A stretch of 64,000 nt of DNA from CAYUZU01 sp964448675 (GCA_964448675.1 CAYUZU010000016.1:49022-113021), one strand, 5' to 3'; shown: positions 1 through 8,799, counted from the first letter of the stretch. A program made the numbers and translations. The notes: generated from the sequence alone by a model not told the origin.

Positions 1-1
1 G

Positions 2-442
2 ATCCACGGCAACGTCGGCCGCATCGACGTCGATTACCACGCCACCGTCGGCGACCGCAGCACGCTCGAGATGGCCACGCGCATCAGCGGCCGCGGCGAC
101 GACGTGATCAAGCTGCACGAGGCCGCCGATCTCGTCGGTGAGGCCGCCCGCGGCGTGCTGAACAGCTACATCGCCGTCCGCGAGCGGGCCCGGGCCGAGA
201 TCCGCAACACACTGGTCGCCAGCGGCCCATACGCCCGCGGCCACGTCGACTGCAAGGAAATCGTCCAGGATGACGCGACCGCCGCCGCCATCCCGATCGT
301 CGAGGCGCGCCATGCCAAGGCGCACGTCACGCACGAGGCCGCCATCGGCAGCGTCGACACCAAGCAGCTCGAGACGCTAATGGCCCGCGGGCTCGACGAG
401 GACGCGGCCGTCGATCTCATCATCCGCGGCCTGCTGAGCTGA
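2..442 (+). CDS. SufB/SufD family Fe-S cluster assembly protein, 3' part
   Basis: The frame is open from base 2 with no start in the window, so only the last 146 residues are present. The piece has the SufBD C-terminal signature: a beta-helix edge (VGRIDVDYHATVGDRS), then helices containing HEAAIGSVD and GLDEDAAVDLIIRGLL. SufBD proteins form the scaffold that, with the SufC ATPase, builds Fe-S clusters in the cytoplasm. The rest of the gene and any SufC lie to the left. The end is similar to both SufB and SufD, so I do not choose between them. Confidence 0.8.
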   Translation: MHGNVGRIDVDYHATVGDRSTLEMATRISGRGDDVIKLHEAADLVGEAARGVLNSYIAVRERARAEIRNTLVASGPYARGHVDCKEIVQDDATAAAIPIVEARHAKAHVTHEAAIGSVDTKQLETLMARGLDEDAAVDLIIRGLLS

Positions 443-513
443 GCGCCGGCGGCGCCAGCTCCTCTGCCGACGTGCTGCCGGCTTTCACACCCGACAGGCC
501 GGCTGAAGTTCTT

Positions 514-556
514 TTCAGACGAGTGTAAGCCCCCCGTCAGCACCCGGCGCCATGCT
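514..556 (+). promoter_or_regulatory. 11-bp direct-repeat promoter 1
   Basis: Units TTCAG (514-518), GTAAG (525-529) and GTCAG (536-540) lie exactly 11 bp apart. A 10-bp gap leads to the hexamer CATGCT (551-556). No ordinary -35 box is seen. It sits 56 bases before the PRC-barrel gene and probably also drives the ATPase operon behind it. Confidence 0.75.
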
Positions 557-611
557 GCCGTCCGTACAGGCTCAACCCGAGACGTACGGACCGAGACAAG
601 GAGACAAGAGC

Positions 612-1826
612 ATGCTGCCGAGAAACCACCATACGATGCGCGGGGTTGCCCTGGCTGCAGCCGCGGCGTTCGCCGGCTCGCTGGCATTTGCCCAGGCGGA
701 GCAGGAGCAGACCCAGCGCAAGATGAAACAGCGCCGCGCCGCGGCCACCACCGCGGCCGAACAGAACCAGCTCGACATCGACAAGGCCGCCAAACACATG
801 AACAAGGCGGACATCGGCCTGGCGGACATCATCACCACGGCCGAGAAGAAGGTCAGCGGCACGGCCCTCGCCGCCCGCGTGGCGACGCCACTGAAGAAGA
901 TGCACTTCGAGGTGCTGTGCGTCACCGAGGACGGCAAGCTCAAGCGCGTCACCGTGGACGGCAGAAAGAACAAGGCGGTCAAGACCGTCGCCGTCACCGA
1001 GACCGCGCGGACGGCGCGCGACACCGACTGGGTCGTGGGCGTGATCCAGTACACCGTCTTTCGCCCGGTGCAACACAGCACCCTGGTGGATACCAGCGTC
1101 ATCAACGAGGCCGGCCAGGAGCTGGGTGAACTCGAGCAGTTCGCAATCGATCCCCACAGCGGCCGCGTCGTCTATGGTGCCGTGGCGTTCGACAAGGCCT
1201 GGGCCATGGACGAGAAGTACTTCGCCGTGCCCGTGCCCGCGCTCCACCTCTATGGCGCGGATTACCTGGGGCTTGACGTAACCCGCAACGAAATGGCCAA
1301 CGCCGAGGGCTTCAACGAGGAACAGTGGCCCAATCGCCCGAACTGGCGCTGGGCGGCGGATCTCCACGCACACACGAGCCCCGCGTTCGAACTCGTGGCG
1401 GATGAGCGCGAGAATCGGCTCAAGCGCCGCGGCAGCCGTGGGGCGGCCGACCTGGTCCGCAAGTCCGAGGCGATCATCGGCATGACCGTCACGAACGAAG
1501 CCGGCACCGAGCTCGGCACCATCGAAGACCTGTACATCGACCCCGACCGCGCCCATGTCGCCTACGTGGTCGTGGCCCATGGCGGCACGCTGGGCTTTGA
1601 CGAGATGCTGACGGCCGTCCCGTGGGCGGCCTTCGACTGGTACGCTGGCAACGGGCCGGTGCTGGACATCACCGAAGCGCGACTCGAGCAGGCCCCGCGC
1701 TGTACCGAGGCCAATGTCCTCACGCGCACCGACCCCGACTGGGTCGCCAACGTCTACGACTTCTTCAACCTGAAGCCGTACTGGGTCACCGAGCGCTCGA
1801 CGGACAAGGAACCACGCGAGATGTAG
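612..1826 (+). CDS. Exported protein with two PRC-barrel domains
   Basis: The product is 404 residues from the ATG at 612, which follows AAGGAG at a good distance; an upstream in-frame ATG at 552 would overlap the promoter. Residues 1-28 look like a signal peptide ending AFAQA. Two PRC-barrel-like segments follow, one around VINEAGQELGELEQF and one around TVTNEAGTELGTIEDLYID near residue 300. PRC barrels are small beta-barrels in photosynthetic reaction centre subunit H, RimM and many stress proteins of unknown role. It is the first of four two-domain PRC proteins in the window and precedes the N-ATPase genes by 148 bp, probably co-transcribed. Confidence 0.8.
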   Translation: MLPRNHHTMRGVALAAAAAFAGSLAFAQAEQEQTQRKMKQRRAAATTAAEQNQLDIDKAAKHMNKADIGLADIITTAEKKVSGTALAARVATPLKKMHFEVLCVTEDGKLKRVTVDGRKNKAVKTVAVTETARTARDTDWVVGVIQYTVFRPVQHSTLVDTSVINEAGQELGELEQFAIDPHSGRVVYGAVAFDKAWAMDEKYFAVPVPALHLYGADYLGLDVTRNEMANAEGFNEEQWPNRPNWRWAADLHAHTSPAFELVADERENRLKRRGSRGAADLVRKSEAIIGMTVTNEAGTELGTIEDLYIDPDRAHVAYVVVAHGGTLGFDEMLTAVPWAAFDWYAGNGPVLDITEARLEQAPRCTEANVLTRTDPDWVANVYDFFNLKPYWVTERSTDKEPREM

Positions 1827-1974
1827 CGGCGTCCGCGACGCAGGCGTATCAGACACCATGAGCGGGTCGCGTGCCGCAGGTCCGCACTGCGGCCCGGCCC
1901 GCCATTCACGTTGGTCGCGGGCGCGGCCGAGCGTCAACGACCCGAGTCGAATCACCACGAACCCCGGGACGTCC

Positions 1975-3417
1975 ATGAGCGAACGCGGCAACGGGCACGG
2001 CAGGGTCGAGTCGATCAAGGGCAGCGTCATCGACGTGTACTTCGCCAACGCGCTGCCGGCCGTGGACTCCGCCCTGCGCACCGGCCCCGACGACAGCATC
2101 GTCATCGAGGTCGTGTCGCACCTCGATCGGCACCGCATTCGCGGCGTCGCCATCACCCCCAGCCAGGGCCTGGCCCGCGGGGACGCCGTCACCGACACCG
2201 GCCGGCCGCTGGAGATCCCCACCGGGCAGGCCACGCTGGGGCGCGTCTTCAACGTCATGGGCGACGTCATCGACAAGCAGGACCCACCGAGCGGCGCCCG
2301 GCGGCGGTCGATCCACCAGCCGCCTGCCCCGCTCTCCGAGCGCACGACGCATTCCGAAATCTTCGCCACCGGCATCAAGGCCATCGACGTGCTCGCCCCG
2401 CTCGAACGCGGCGGCAAGGCCGGCCTCTTCGGCGGCGCGGGGGTCGGCAAGACCGTGCTCATCATGGAGCTCATCCACAATACCAGCGGGCGGCACGGCG
2501 GCGTCAGCGTTTTCGCCGGCGTCGGCGAGCGCAGCCGCGAGGGCGAAGAGCTCTACCGTGAGCTCGAAGAAGTCGACGTGCTCGATCGCGCGGTGCTGGT
2601 CTTCGGCCAGATGAACGAGCAGCCCGGGGCCCGCTTTCGCGTCGGCCATGCCGCCCTCACCGTCGCCGAGCACTTTCGCGACACCGAGCGGCGCGACGTG
2701 CTGCTGCTGATCGACAACATCTTCCGCTTCGTCCAGGCCGGCATGGAAGTGTCCGGTCTGATGGGACGCCTGCCGTCGCGCCTCGGCTATCAGCCAACGC
2801 TCGCGACCGAGCTGGCCGAGCTCGAAGAGCGCATCTGCAGCACGCGCAGCGCGTCGATCACCTCGGTCCAGGCCGTCTACGTCCCCGCCGACGACTTCAC
2901 CGATCCGGCCGCCGTGCACACGTTCGGGCACCTGTCGGCGTCCATCGTGCTGTCACGCGATCGCGCCAGCCAGGGGCTCTACCCGGCGATCGACCTGCTG
3001 AAATCCGGCTCCAATATGCTCACGCCGGGCGTGGTAGGCGAACGGCATTATCGCGTCGCGCAGGAGATCCGCAGCACGCTGGCCCAATACGAGGAAGTCA
3101 AGGACATCATCGCCATGCTCGGCCTCGAAGAGCTCTCGCAAGAGGATCAGCAGGCAGTCCACCGCGCCCGGCGGCTCGAGCGCTTCTTCACGCAGCCCTT
3201 CTTCGTTACCGAGCAGTTCACCGGCCAGGATGGTCGCATGGTCGAGCTGGCGGACGCCATTGACGGTTGCGAGCGCATCCTCAACGACGAGTTCGCCGAT
3301 GAATCGGAGCAGGCACTCTACATGATCGGCGCGATCGACGAGGCCAAGCGCAAGCAGCAGCCCCGCGACACCGGCCGGAAGGACGGCAGCGACGAAGACC
3401 AGGGGGAGCGCGCATGA
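1975..3417 (+). CDS. atpD: N-ATPase beta subunit
   Basis: This is the catalytic subunit of a rotary F-type ATPase. The start at 1975 gives 480 residues, the normal beta length; the longer frame from 1858 adds 39 residues unlike any beta subunit. The Walker A motif GGAGVGKT is at about residues 153-160, the catalytic Glu in GERSREG at about 185, and VPADDFTDPA follows. In the N-ATPase operon type the beta gene comes first, as here, whereas the standard operon starts with subunit a. The stop overlaps the epsilon start in ATGA. There is no clear Shine-Dalgarno sequence. Confidence 0.95.
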   Translation: MSERGNGHGRVESIKGSVIDVYFANALPAVDSALRTGPDDSIVIEVVSHLDRHRIRGVAITPSQGLARGDAVTDTGRPLEIPTGQATLGRVFNVMGDVIDKQDPPSGARRRSIHQPPAPLSERTTHSEIFATGIKAIDVLAPLERGGKAGLFGGAGVGKTVLIMELIHNTSGRHGGVSVFAGVGERSREGEELYRELEEVDVLDRAVLVFGQMNEQPGARFRVGHAALTVAEHFRDTERRDVLLLIDNIFRFVQAGMEVSGLMGRLPSRLGYQPTLATELAELEERICSTRSASITSVQAVYVPADDFTDPAAVHTFGHLSASIVLSRDRASQGLYPAIDLLKSGSNMLTPGVVGERHYRVAQEIRSTLAQYEEVKDIIAMLGLEELSQEDQQAVHRARRLERFFTQPFFVTEQFTGQDGRMVELADAIDGCERILNDEFADESEQALYMIGAIDEAKRKQQPRDTGRKDGSDEDQGERA

Positions 3418-3809
3418 GATTGAAGATCCTGCTGCCGACGGAGGTGCTGCTGGACCGCGACGTGACGCAGGTCAGTGCCGAAGCCGCCAACGGCCAGTTC
3501 GCGTTGCTGCCGCGGCACGTGGATTTCGTCGCCCCGCTGGTGCCCAGCGTGCTGGCCTTCGCCCCGGAAAGCGGCACGACCGTGTACGTCGGCATCGACG
3601 AGGGCGTATTGGTCAAGGTCGGTGACGAGGTGCTCGTGTCCGTGCGCCAGGCAACACACAGCGGCACCCTGGATGAGGTCGCGCAACGCGTGGATGAAGA
3701 GTTCCGCGTGATGGACGAACACGAACGCAAGGCACGGTCCGCCGCCGCCAGACTCGAAGCGGGGCTGGTGCGACGGTTCCTGGACGTACGCGGACAGGTG
3801 CCGGCATGA
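3414..3809 (+). CDS. atpC: N-ATPase epsilon subunit
   Basis: The 131-residue protein has the epsilon N-terminal beta-sandwich (LKILLPTEVLLDRDVTQVSAE, GQFALLPRHVDFVAPL) and a C-terminal helical segment. Epsilon sits on the central stalk with gamma and couples rotation to catalysis or inhibits it. It overlaps atpD by four bases and atpQ by four bases, so translation is probably coupled. Placement right after beta fits the atpDCQRBEFAG order of N-ATPases. Confidence 0.93.
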   Translation: MRLKILLPTEVLLDRDVTQVSAEAANGQFALLPRHVDFVAPLVPSVLAFAPESGTTVYVGIDEGVLVKVGDEVLVSVRQATHSGTLDEVAQRVDEEFRVMDEHERKARSAAARLEAGLVRRFLDVRGQVPA

Positions 3810-4156
3810 AGCCCGACGACCAGGCGGATCACAGCGGCCAGACGCGCCGCCTCGGGACGGCGATCTCGCGCCGCGCCGCACGCAAACGCCGTGCGCAGCG
3901 ACAGCGCGACTCGAGCGTGTGGTTCGGCCTGGGCATGTTCGGCATGGTCGGCTGGTCGGTGGCCGTGCCGACCCTGGCGGGCGTCGCCCTGGGACTGTGG
4001 ATCGACGCGCGTTGGCCCAGTCCGTACTCGTGGACGCTCATGCTGTTGGTGCCGGGTTTGGCCGTCGGCTGCCTGAACGCGTGGTATTGGATCAACCGCG
4101 AGCGGCGCAATATCGAAGCTGCCCGCCGCGAAGCGAACGAGGTGAATGATGAGTGA
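3806..4156 (+). CDS. atpQ: N-ATPase accessory membrane protein AtpQ
   Basis: The protein has 116 residues: a basic N-terminus (RAARKRRAQRQR), then two membrane helices (GMFGMVGWSVAVPTLAGVALGLWI and the segment ending LAVGCLNAWYW) and a charged tail. This is the AtpI/AtpZ-like protein found between epsilon and AtpR in N-ATPase operons. Its role is not settled; a part in c-ring assembly or Mg2+ supply has been suggested for relatives. It overlaps the next gene by 11 bases. The call rests on position plus helix pattern. Confidence 0.85.
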   Translation: MKPDDQADHSGQTRRLGTAISRRAARKRRAQRQRDSSVWFGLGMFGMVGWSVAVPTLAGVALGLWIDARWPSPYSWTLMLLVPGLAVGCLNAWYWINRERRNIEAARREANEVNDE

Positions 4157-4445
4157 TGTGCTGTCGTTGAGCGCCGCGGTCGTGGGCGGGGCCGCCCTGG
4201 CAGGCGTGATGTTTGGCGGCCTGTGGTGGACGCTGCGCCGCTTGCCCGCGGCGCGCCACCCCGCGTTGCTCGCGGTCGCGAGCTTCTTCTGCCGCCTGGG
4301 GATCGTGGCGGCGGGTTTCGTTGTCGTGATGGCCGGCGACTGGCACCGCGGTCTGGCGGCCCTGCTCGGCTTCCTCATCGGGCGCACGATTCTGCTGCGC
4401 CTGGTCGGTCCGCCGCGACCGGTCGCCACCGCGAGCGGAGCCTGA
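4146..4445 (+). CDS. atpR: N-ATPase accessory membrane protein AtpR
   Basis: The 99-residue protein has about three hydrophobic segments with several Arg residues in the short loops (WTLRRLPAARHP, GRTILLRLVGPPRP). It matches the AtpR family, which is restricted to N-ATPase operons and was proposed to interact with the ionisable c-ring glutamates. The start could be 4146 or 4149 (two adjacent ATG codons). It is 3 bases from atpB. Confidence 0.85.
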   Translation: MMSDVLSLSAAVVGGAALAGVMFGGLWWTLRRLPAARHPALLAVASFFCRLGIVAAGFVVVMAGDWHRGLAALLGFLIGRTILLRLVGPPRPVATASGA

Positions 4446-4448
4446 CCC

Positions 4449-5162
4449 ATGACGGTTACGCCCGACCAGACGGTGTACTGGCGCTGGGGCGTGGTCGTGC
4501 TGAACGCGACCATCGTCAACACCTGGATCGTGATGGCCCTGCTGGTGTTCGTGAGCTGGCTCGCGACGCGCAAGGTGGCGGTCACGATGGCACCCTCGCG
4601 CTGGCAGAACGCCCTGGAGGCGGTCGTCGCCGGCATCCGCAAGGAGATTCGGGACATCAGCCGCGACCGGCCCGAGCGCTACCTGCCCTTCGTCGGCACG
4701 CTCTTCCTGCTGATCGCGATCGCGAACTTCCTGAGCGTCGTACCCGGCTACAACCCGCCCACCGGCTCGCTCTCGACGACCGCCGCCCTGGCCGCCTGCG
4801 TCTTCGTCGCGGTGCCGGTCTTCGCCATCGCGCAAAAGGGCGTGGGCGGCTACCTGAAGCAGTACGTGCAGCCGACCCCCATCATGCTGCCGTTCAACGT
4901 CATCGGCGAACTCTCGCGCACGCTGGCGCTGGCCGTGCGACTGTTCGGCAACATCCTGAGCGGCACATTGATCGTGGGCGTGCTGGTCAGCCTCGCCCCG
5001 CTGTTCTTCCCGATCCTGATGCGCGCCTTCGGCCTGCTCATCGGCCTGATCCAAGCTTACATCTTCGCCGTGCTGGCGATGGTCTACATCGCGTCGGCGG
5101 CGCGCATGCAACAGCAGCGCGCACAACCGGACGAACATCCCCCTGCGACGGAAGGAGCTTAA
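4449..5162 (+). CDS. atpB: N-ATPase subunit a
   Basis: The 237-residue integral membrane protein forms the ion half-channels next to the c-ring. The essential Arg is at about residue 164 in LALAVRLFGNILSG, the hallmark of subunit a. At least five membrane helices can be seen. GGAGC lies just before its own stop and serves atpE. It is placed between atpR and atpE as expected for an N-ATPase. Confidence 0.94.
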   Translation: MTVTPDQTVYWRWGVVVLNATIVNTWIVMALLVFVSWLATRKVAVTMAPSRWQNALEAVVAGIRKEIRDISRDRPERYLPFVGTLFLLIAIANFLSVVPGYNPPTGSLSTTAALAACVFVAVPVFAIAQKGVGGYLKQYVQPTPIMLPFNVIGELSRTLALAVRLFGNILSGTLIVGVLVSLAPLFFPILMRAFGLLIGLIQAYIFAVLAMVYIASAARMQQQRAQPDEHPPATEGA

Positions 5163-5165
5163 GCC

Positions 5166-5444
5166 ATGACAAGCGTCGACCTGGTGGCCGTCGCGTCCAT
5201 CTTCACCGCCGGCATCACCATCGGCATCGGGGCCATCGGCCCGGCCATCGGCGAAGGCCGCGCGCTGGCATCAGCGCTGCAGGCCCTGGCCCAGCAGCCG
5301 GACGAGTCCAACACCATTTCGCGAACCCTGTTCGTCGGCCTGGCGATGATCGAATCGACCGCGATCTACTGCTTCGTGATCTCGATCATCCTGATCTTCG
5401 TGAACCCGTTCTGGGAACACGTGCTGGGCCAGACCGGAGGCTAA
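5166..5444 (+). CDS. atpE: N-ATPase subunit c (ring subunit)
   Basis: The 92-residue helical hairpin has its ion-binding carboxylate at Glu63 in MIESTAIYCF. Ser64, Thr65 and Tyr68 match the Na+ ligand pattern of Na+-type c subunits, and helix 1 carries a second carboxylate, Glu30, in GPAIGEGRA. The N-ATPase family is predicted to carry these ligands; ion use was shown to be H+ in at least one member, so specificity cannot be read off safely. The AAGGAG-type site lies at the end of atpB. Confidence 0.93.
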   Translation: MTSVDLVAVASIFTAGITIGIGAIGPAIGEGRALASALQALAQQPDESNTISRTLFVGLAMIESTAIYCFVISIILIFVNPFWEHVLGQTGG

Positions 5445-5447
5445 GCC

Positions 5448-6308
5448 GTGGGGATCGACTGGTTCACATTCGCCGCCCAGATCGTCAACTTCCTCGTCCT
5501 GATCGGATTGCTCTGGCACTTCGCCTACAAGCCGATCATCCGGGCCATGGACGAGCGCGAGGATTCCATCCGCCAGCGGCTCGACGAGGCCGATCAGCAG
5601 CGCGCGGAGGCCGACGAGAAGGCCCGCGAGCTCGATCGGCAGCGGGACGAACTCGAAGCGCAACGCGAAGACCTCCTCACCCAGGCGCGCAACGAGGCCG
5701 AGGAGAAGCGCAAGGCCCTGCTCGACGAAGCGCGCCAACGCGTGCAGCAGAGCGAGGCCGAGTGGCGCGACAGCCTCACCCGGCGCAAGGCCGAACTCGC
5801 TGACAGCCTCCGGCGCCGCACCGGCCGGCACGTGGTGAACGCGACGCGGCAATTCGTGCGCGACATGGCCGACGACGCCCTCGAGAAACACGTCGTGGAC
5901 GTGTTCGAGCGGCGGCTGGACGACCTCGACAAAGACACGTCGCGCGCTCTGCAGCAGGCCATTCGGGCCGCCGACGGCCAGGTGACCATCGCCAGCGCGT
6001 TCGCCCTGGGCGACGACCTGCAACGGCAACTGCGTGATCGCGTTGCCGCGCTGGTCAACGGCGACACCCGACCGGACTTCGACACCGACCCGGACCTGAT
6101 CTGCGGCGTCGAGCTGCGCGCCGGCGATCGGCACCTCGCCTGGAGCGCCCGCGAGTACCTCGCCGACCTGCAGGATCAGATCGAAGCCGCCATCACCAGC
6201 GCCAGCCAATCCGCCGGCGAGCAAGCCCACGACCACACGCCGGACAGCGAGCAACAGTCGCGGACCGACGACAACAACGACGACAACGAGCAGAAGTCCG
6301 ATGAGTGA
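5448..6308 (+). CDS. atpF: N-ATPase subunit b with delta-like C-terminus
   Basis: It starts with GTG at 5448, three bases after atpE. The product has 286 residues, far above the 150-170 of a normal b subunit. Residues 1-30 are the membrane anchor, about 35-150 a charged coiled coil. About residues 170-250 (ALGDDLQRQLRDRV then DPDLICGVELRAGD) resemble the C-terminal domain of subunit delta, which links the stator to the alpha subunits. No separate atpH exists in the operon, so this is probably a b-delta fusion. The last 30 residues are acidic and of low complexity. Confidence 0.88.
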   Translation: MGIDWFTFAAQIVNFLVLIGLLWHFAYKPIIRAMDEREDSIRQRLDEADQQRAEADEKARELDRQRDELEAQREDLLTQARNEAEEKRKALLDEARQRVQQSEAEWRDSLTRRKAELADSLRRRTGRHVVNATRQFVRDMADDALEKHVVDVFERRLDDLDKDTSRALQQAIRAADGQVTIASAFALGDDLQRQLRDRVAALVNGDTRPDFDTDPDLICGVELRAGDRHLAWSAREYLADLQDQIEAAITSASQSAGEQAHDHTPDSEQQSRTDDNNDDNEQKSDE

Positions 6309-7872
6309 AAGCGACCCGACGACACACACCCTGCTCGACCAGACCGACAAGCTGCTCGAGCGCGCCGTCCAGCAGACCCAACCGACGCTGCGGGTCGAGG
6401 AAACCGGCACGGTCCTCGGTGTCGGCGAAGGCATCGCCTGGGTCGGCGGGCTGCCGCGCGTCCGCTACCAGGAGCTCGTGCGCTTCCCCGGCAACGTCCT
6501 GGGGATGACGCTTAATCTCGAACCGGACCGCGTCGGCGTCGTGCTGCTCGATGAAGGCGCGGACCTCGCCGCCGGCCAGCAGGTCCGCCGCACCCAGCGC
6601 GTGGCCGACATCCCCGTCGGCGACGAGCTTCGCGGCCGCATCATCGACGCCATCGGCCGCCCGCGCGACCAGCGCGGCCCGCTTGCGGACACCCACCGGC
6701 TGCCGGTCGAACGCGCCGCCCCCGCGATCATGGACCGCGCGCCGGTAGAGACGCCACTGCAAACCGGCCTCAAGGTCGTCGACGCACTCGTGCCCATCGG
6801 CCGCGGTCAGCGCGAACTGATCCTGGGCGACCGCCAGACCGGCAAGACCGCGATCGCGATCGACACGATCATCAACCAGCGTGATACCGGCGTCGCCTGC
6901 GTCTACTGCGCGATCGGCCAGCAGAGCTCCTCGGTCGCCCGCGTCATCGCCGACCTCGAAGAGCACGACGCCCGCGACCACACGACCTTCATCATCGCCG
7001 GCGACGATGACCCGCCCGGCCAGCGCTTCATCGCACCCTATGCCGCCATGAGCATCGGTGAGCACCTGCGCGACAACGGCCGCGACGCCCTGGTCGTTTT
7101 CGATGACCTCACGCGGCACGCCCGCGCCTACCGCGAGATCTCCTTGCTGCTGCGCCGCCCGCCGGGACGCGAAGCCTACCCCGGCGACATCTTCTACTTG
7201 CACGCCCGGCTGCTGGAGCGTGCCACGCACCTCCGCGACGAGCACGGCGGCGGCTCGCTGACCGCGCTGCCCATCATCGAGACGCAGGCCCAGAACATCT
7301 CGGCGTACATCCCGACCAACCTCGTCTCGATCACCGACGGCCAGGTCTACCTCGCGCCGCAGCTCTTCCAGAAGGGCATCATGCCGGCCATCGACGTCGG
7401 CAAGTCGGTCTCGCGCGTCGGCGGCAAGACGCAACTCCCCGCCTACCGCGCCGTCGCCGGTGACCTGCGGCTGTCGTATTCGCAGTTCAACGAACTCGAG
7501 GCCTTCGCCCGCTTCGGCACGCGTCTCGACGAGGAAACGCAACAGACGCTGCGCCGCGGGCGCCGCGTGCGCGAGATTCTCAAGCAGCCGCAGAGCACCC
7601 CGCTGCCCGTCGCAGAGCAGATCGTCGCGCTGCTGGCAACCACCGAGGGGCTGCTCGACCAGGTCCCGCGCGACAAGGTGAGACCGGCCGAAGAGGCCGT
7701 CCGCACCGCCGTGCGCGAGCAGGGCGGCGAGATCGCGCAACGCATCGTGGCGGGCGAGAAGCTGCGTGACGAGGATCGTCGCCAGCTGGTCGACCTCGCC
7801 CGCGAGCAGTTGGACGCGTACCAGAAGGAGTCCGATGATGGCGACGCTCGAGAGCCTGCGCCGCAAGGTTGA
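6301..7872 (+). CDS. atpA: N-ATPase alpha subunit
   Basis: The non-catalytic nucleotide-binding subunit has 523 residues, the usual size. The Walker A motif GDRQTGKT is at residues 176-183, and the family signature PAIDVGKSVSRVGG is at about 362-375. It overlaps atpF by 8 bases (ATGAGTGA) and atpG by about 35 bases. Both overlaps suggest coupled translation. Confidence 0.95.
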   Translation: MSESDPTTHTLLDQTDKLLERAVQQTQPTLRVEETGTVLGVGEGIAWVGGLPRVRYQELVRFPGNVLGMTLNLEPDRVGVVLLDEGADLAAGQQVRRTQRVADIPVGDELRGRIIDAIGRPRDQRGPLADTHRLPVERAAPAIMDRAPVETPLQTGLKVVDALVPIGRGQRELILGDRQTGKTAIAIDTIINQRDTGVACVYCAIGQQSSSVARVIADLEEHDARDHTTFIIAGDDDPPGQRFIAPYAAMSIGEHLRDNGRDALVVFDDLTRHARAYREISLLLRRPPGREAYPGDIFYLHARLLERATHLRDEHGGGSLTALPIIETQAQNISAYIPTNLVSITDGQVYLAPQLFQKGIMPAIDVGKSVSRVGGKTQLPAYRAVAGDLRLSYSQFNELEAFARFGTRLDEETQQTLRRGRRVREILKQPQSTPLPVAEQIVALLATTEGLLDQVPRDKVRPAEEAVRTAVREQGGEIAQRIVAGEKLRDEDRRQLVDLAREQLDAYQKESDDGDAREPAPQG

Positions 7873-8716
7873 GGCCACCGAGGACCTGCAATCGGTCGTG
7901 CGGACCATGAAGGCCCTCGCCGCCGTCAATATTCGCCAGTACGAGCAGGCCGCCGCCGCGCTGCTGGAGTATCGCCGCACCGTCGAGCTCGGCCTGCGCG
8001 TGCTGCTGCGTCACGCCCAGCCGCGCCGCCAGGCACGCCGCCAGGCGGAGCAGACCGCCGCCCTGGTCGCCGTCGGCACCGACCAGGGCATGTGCGGGCA
8101 GTTCAATGAGGAAGTCGCCGACCAGGTCGCCACCGTGTTGCGCAGCGACGCACAGCCGGCACCGACCTGGCGCATCCTGGCGATCGGCGCGAAGCTCACC
8201 GCCGCCCTCACCGCCCGCCGTCACCCGGTGGCTGCCACGCAGTACGTGCCCGGCTCCGCCAGTGCCATCACGTATGACGTGCGCAGCGCGCTGGCCACGA
8301 TCGAGGCGTGGCAGGCCGAGCACGGGCCGCTGCAGCGCGTCATGATCGTGTATACGCAATACGAGCAGCAGGAGACGACGCCGCGCGGCCGGCAACTGCT
8401 GCCGATGGACGAGCACTGGCTGGGGCGAATTCGCGCGCGGCCCTGGCCGACGCGCGAGCTGCCGCTGTTCACCGCGCCGGCCGACGCGCTGCTGTCACAC
8501 CTCGTGCGGCAGTATCTCTTCGTCGAGTTGCACGGGGCCATGGCCGAATCGCTCGCAGCTGAGAACGCCACGCGGCTGCGCGCCATGCAATCCGCCGAGA
8601 AGAACATCGACGAGCAGCTCGACGAGCTGAACACGCGCTACAACCGCCAGCGGCAGAACAGCATCACGGCCGAGTTGCTGGACGTGATCTCCGGCAGCGA
8701 AGCGGTCGCCGGGTGA
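7838..8716 (+). CDS. atpG: N-ATPase gamma subunit
   Basis: The central-shaft subunit has 292 residues from ATG 7838, seven bases after AAGGAG at 7825-7830; an adjacent ATG at 7835 is also possible. The N-terminal helix (LRRKVEATEDLQSVVRTMKALAAV) and C-terminal helix (NTRYNRQRQNSITAELLDVISG) form the coiled coil inserted in the alpha-beta hexamer. The middle contains VGTDQGMCGQFNEEV. It closes the nine-gene operon; no atpH follows. Confidence 0.93.
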   Translation: MATLESLRRKVEATEDLQSVVRTMKALAAVNIRQYEQAAAALLEYRRTVELGLRVLLRHAQPRRQARRQAEQTAALVAVGTDQGMCGQFNEEVADQVATVLRSDAQPAPTWRILAIGAKLTAALTARRHPVAATQYVPGSASAITYDVRSALATIEAWQAEHGPLQRVMIVYTQYEQQETTPRGRQLLPMDEHWLGRIRARPWPTRELPLFTAPADALLSHLVRQYLFVELHGAMAESLAAENATRLRAMQSAEKNIDEQLDELNTRYNRQRQNSITAELLDVISGSEAVAG

Positions 8717-8745
8717 CCCGGGCGGCGCCGCGCGGCCACACGGAC

Positions 8746-8799
8746 CTTACGCATAATTCAGACACCTGTCAGCCGCCCTTCAGTCGCACGGCGCAGGAT
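8746..8799 (+). promoter_or_regulatory. 11-bp direct-repeat promoter 2
   Basis: Units CTTAC (8746-8750), TTCAG (8757-8761), GTCAG (8768-8772) and TTCAG (8779-8783) are followed after 10 bp by CAGGAT (8794-8799). It lies 89 bases before the DUF1269 gene. Confidence 0.78.

Noticed and set aside
503..507. CTGAA 11 bp upstream of promoter 1
   Set aside because: In phase and of the NTNAN form, but unlike the TTAC-type outer units of the other promoters, so I left it out.
1858..1974. Upstream extension of the beta subunit frame
   Set aside because: Thirty-nine residues of Arg/Pro-rich sequence unlike any beta subunit; the 480-residue form from 1975 is the normal length.
537..2480. Long minus-strand open frame (647 codons) over the PRC and atpD genes
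   Set aside because: It is the antisense shadow of clear genes in GC-rich DNA; the translation is low-complexity and matches no family.
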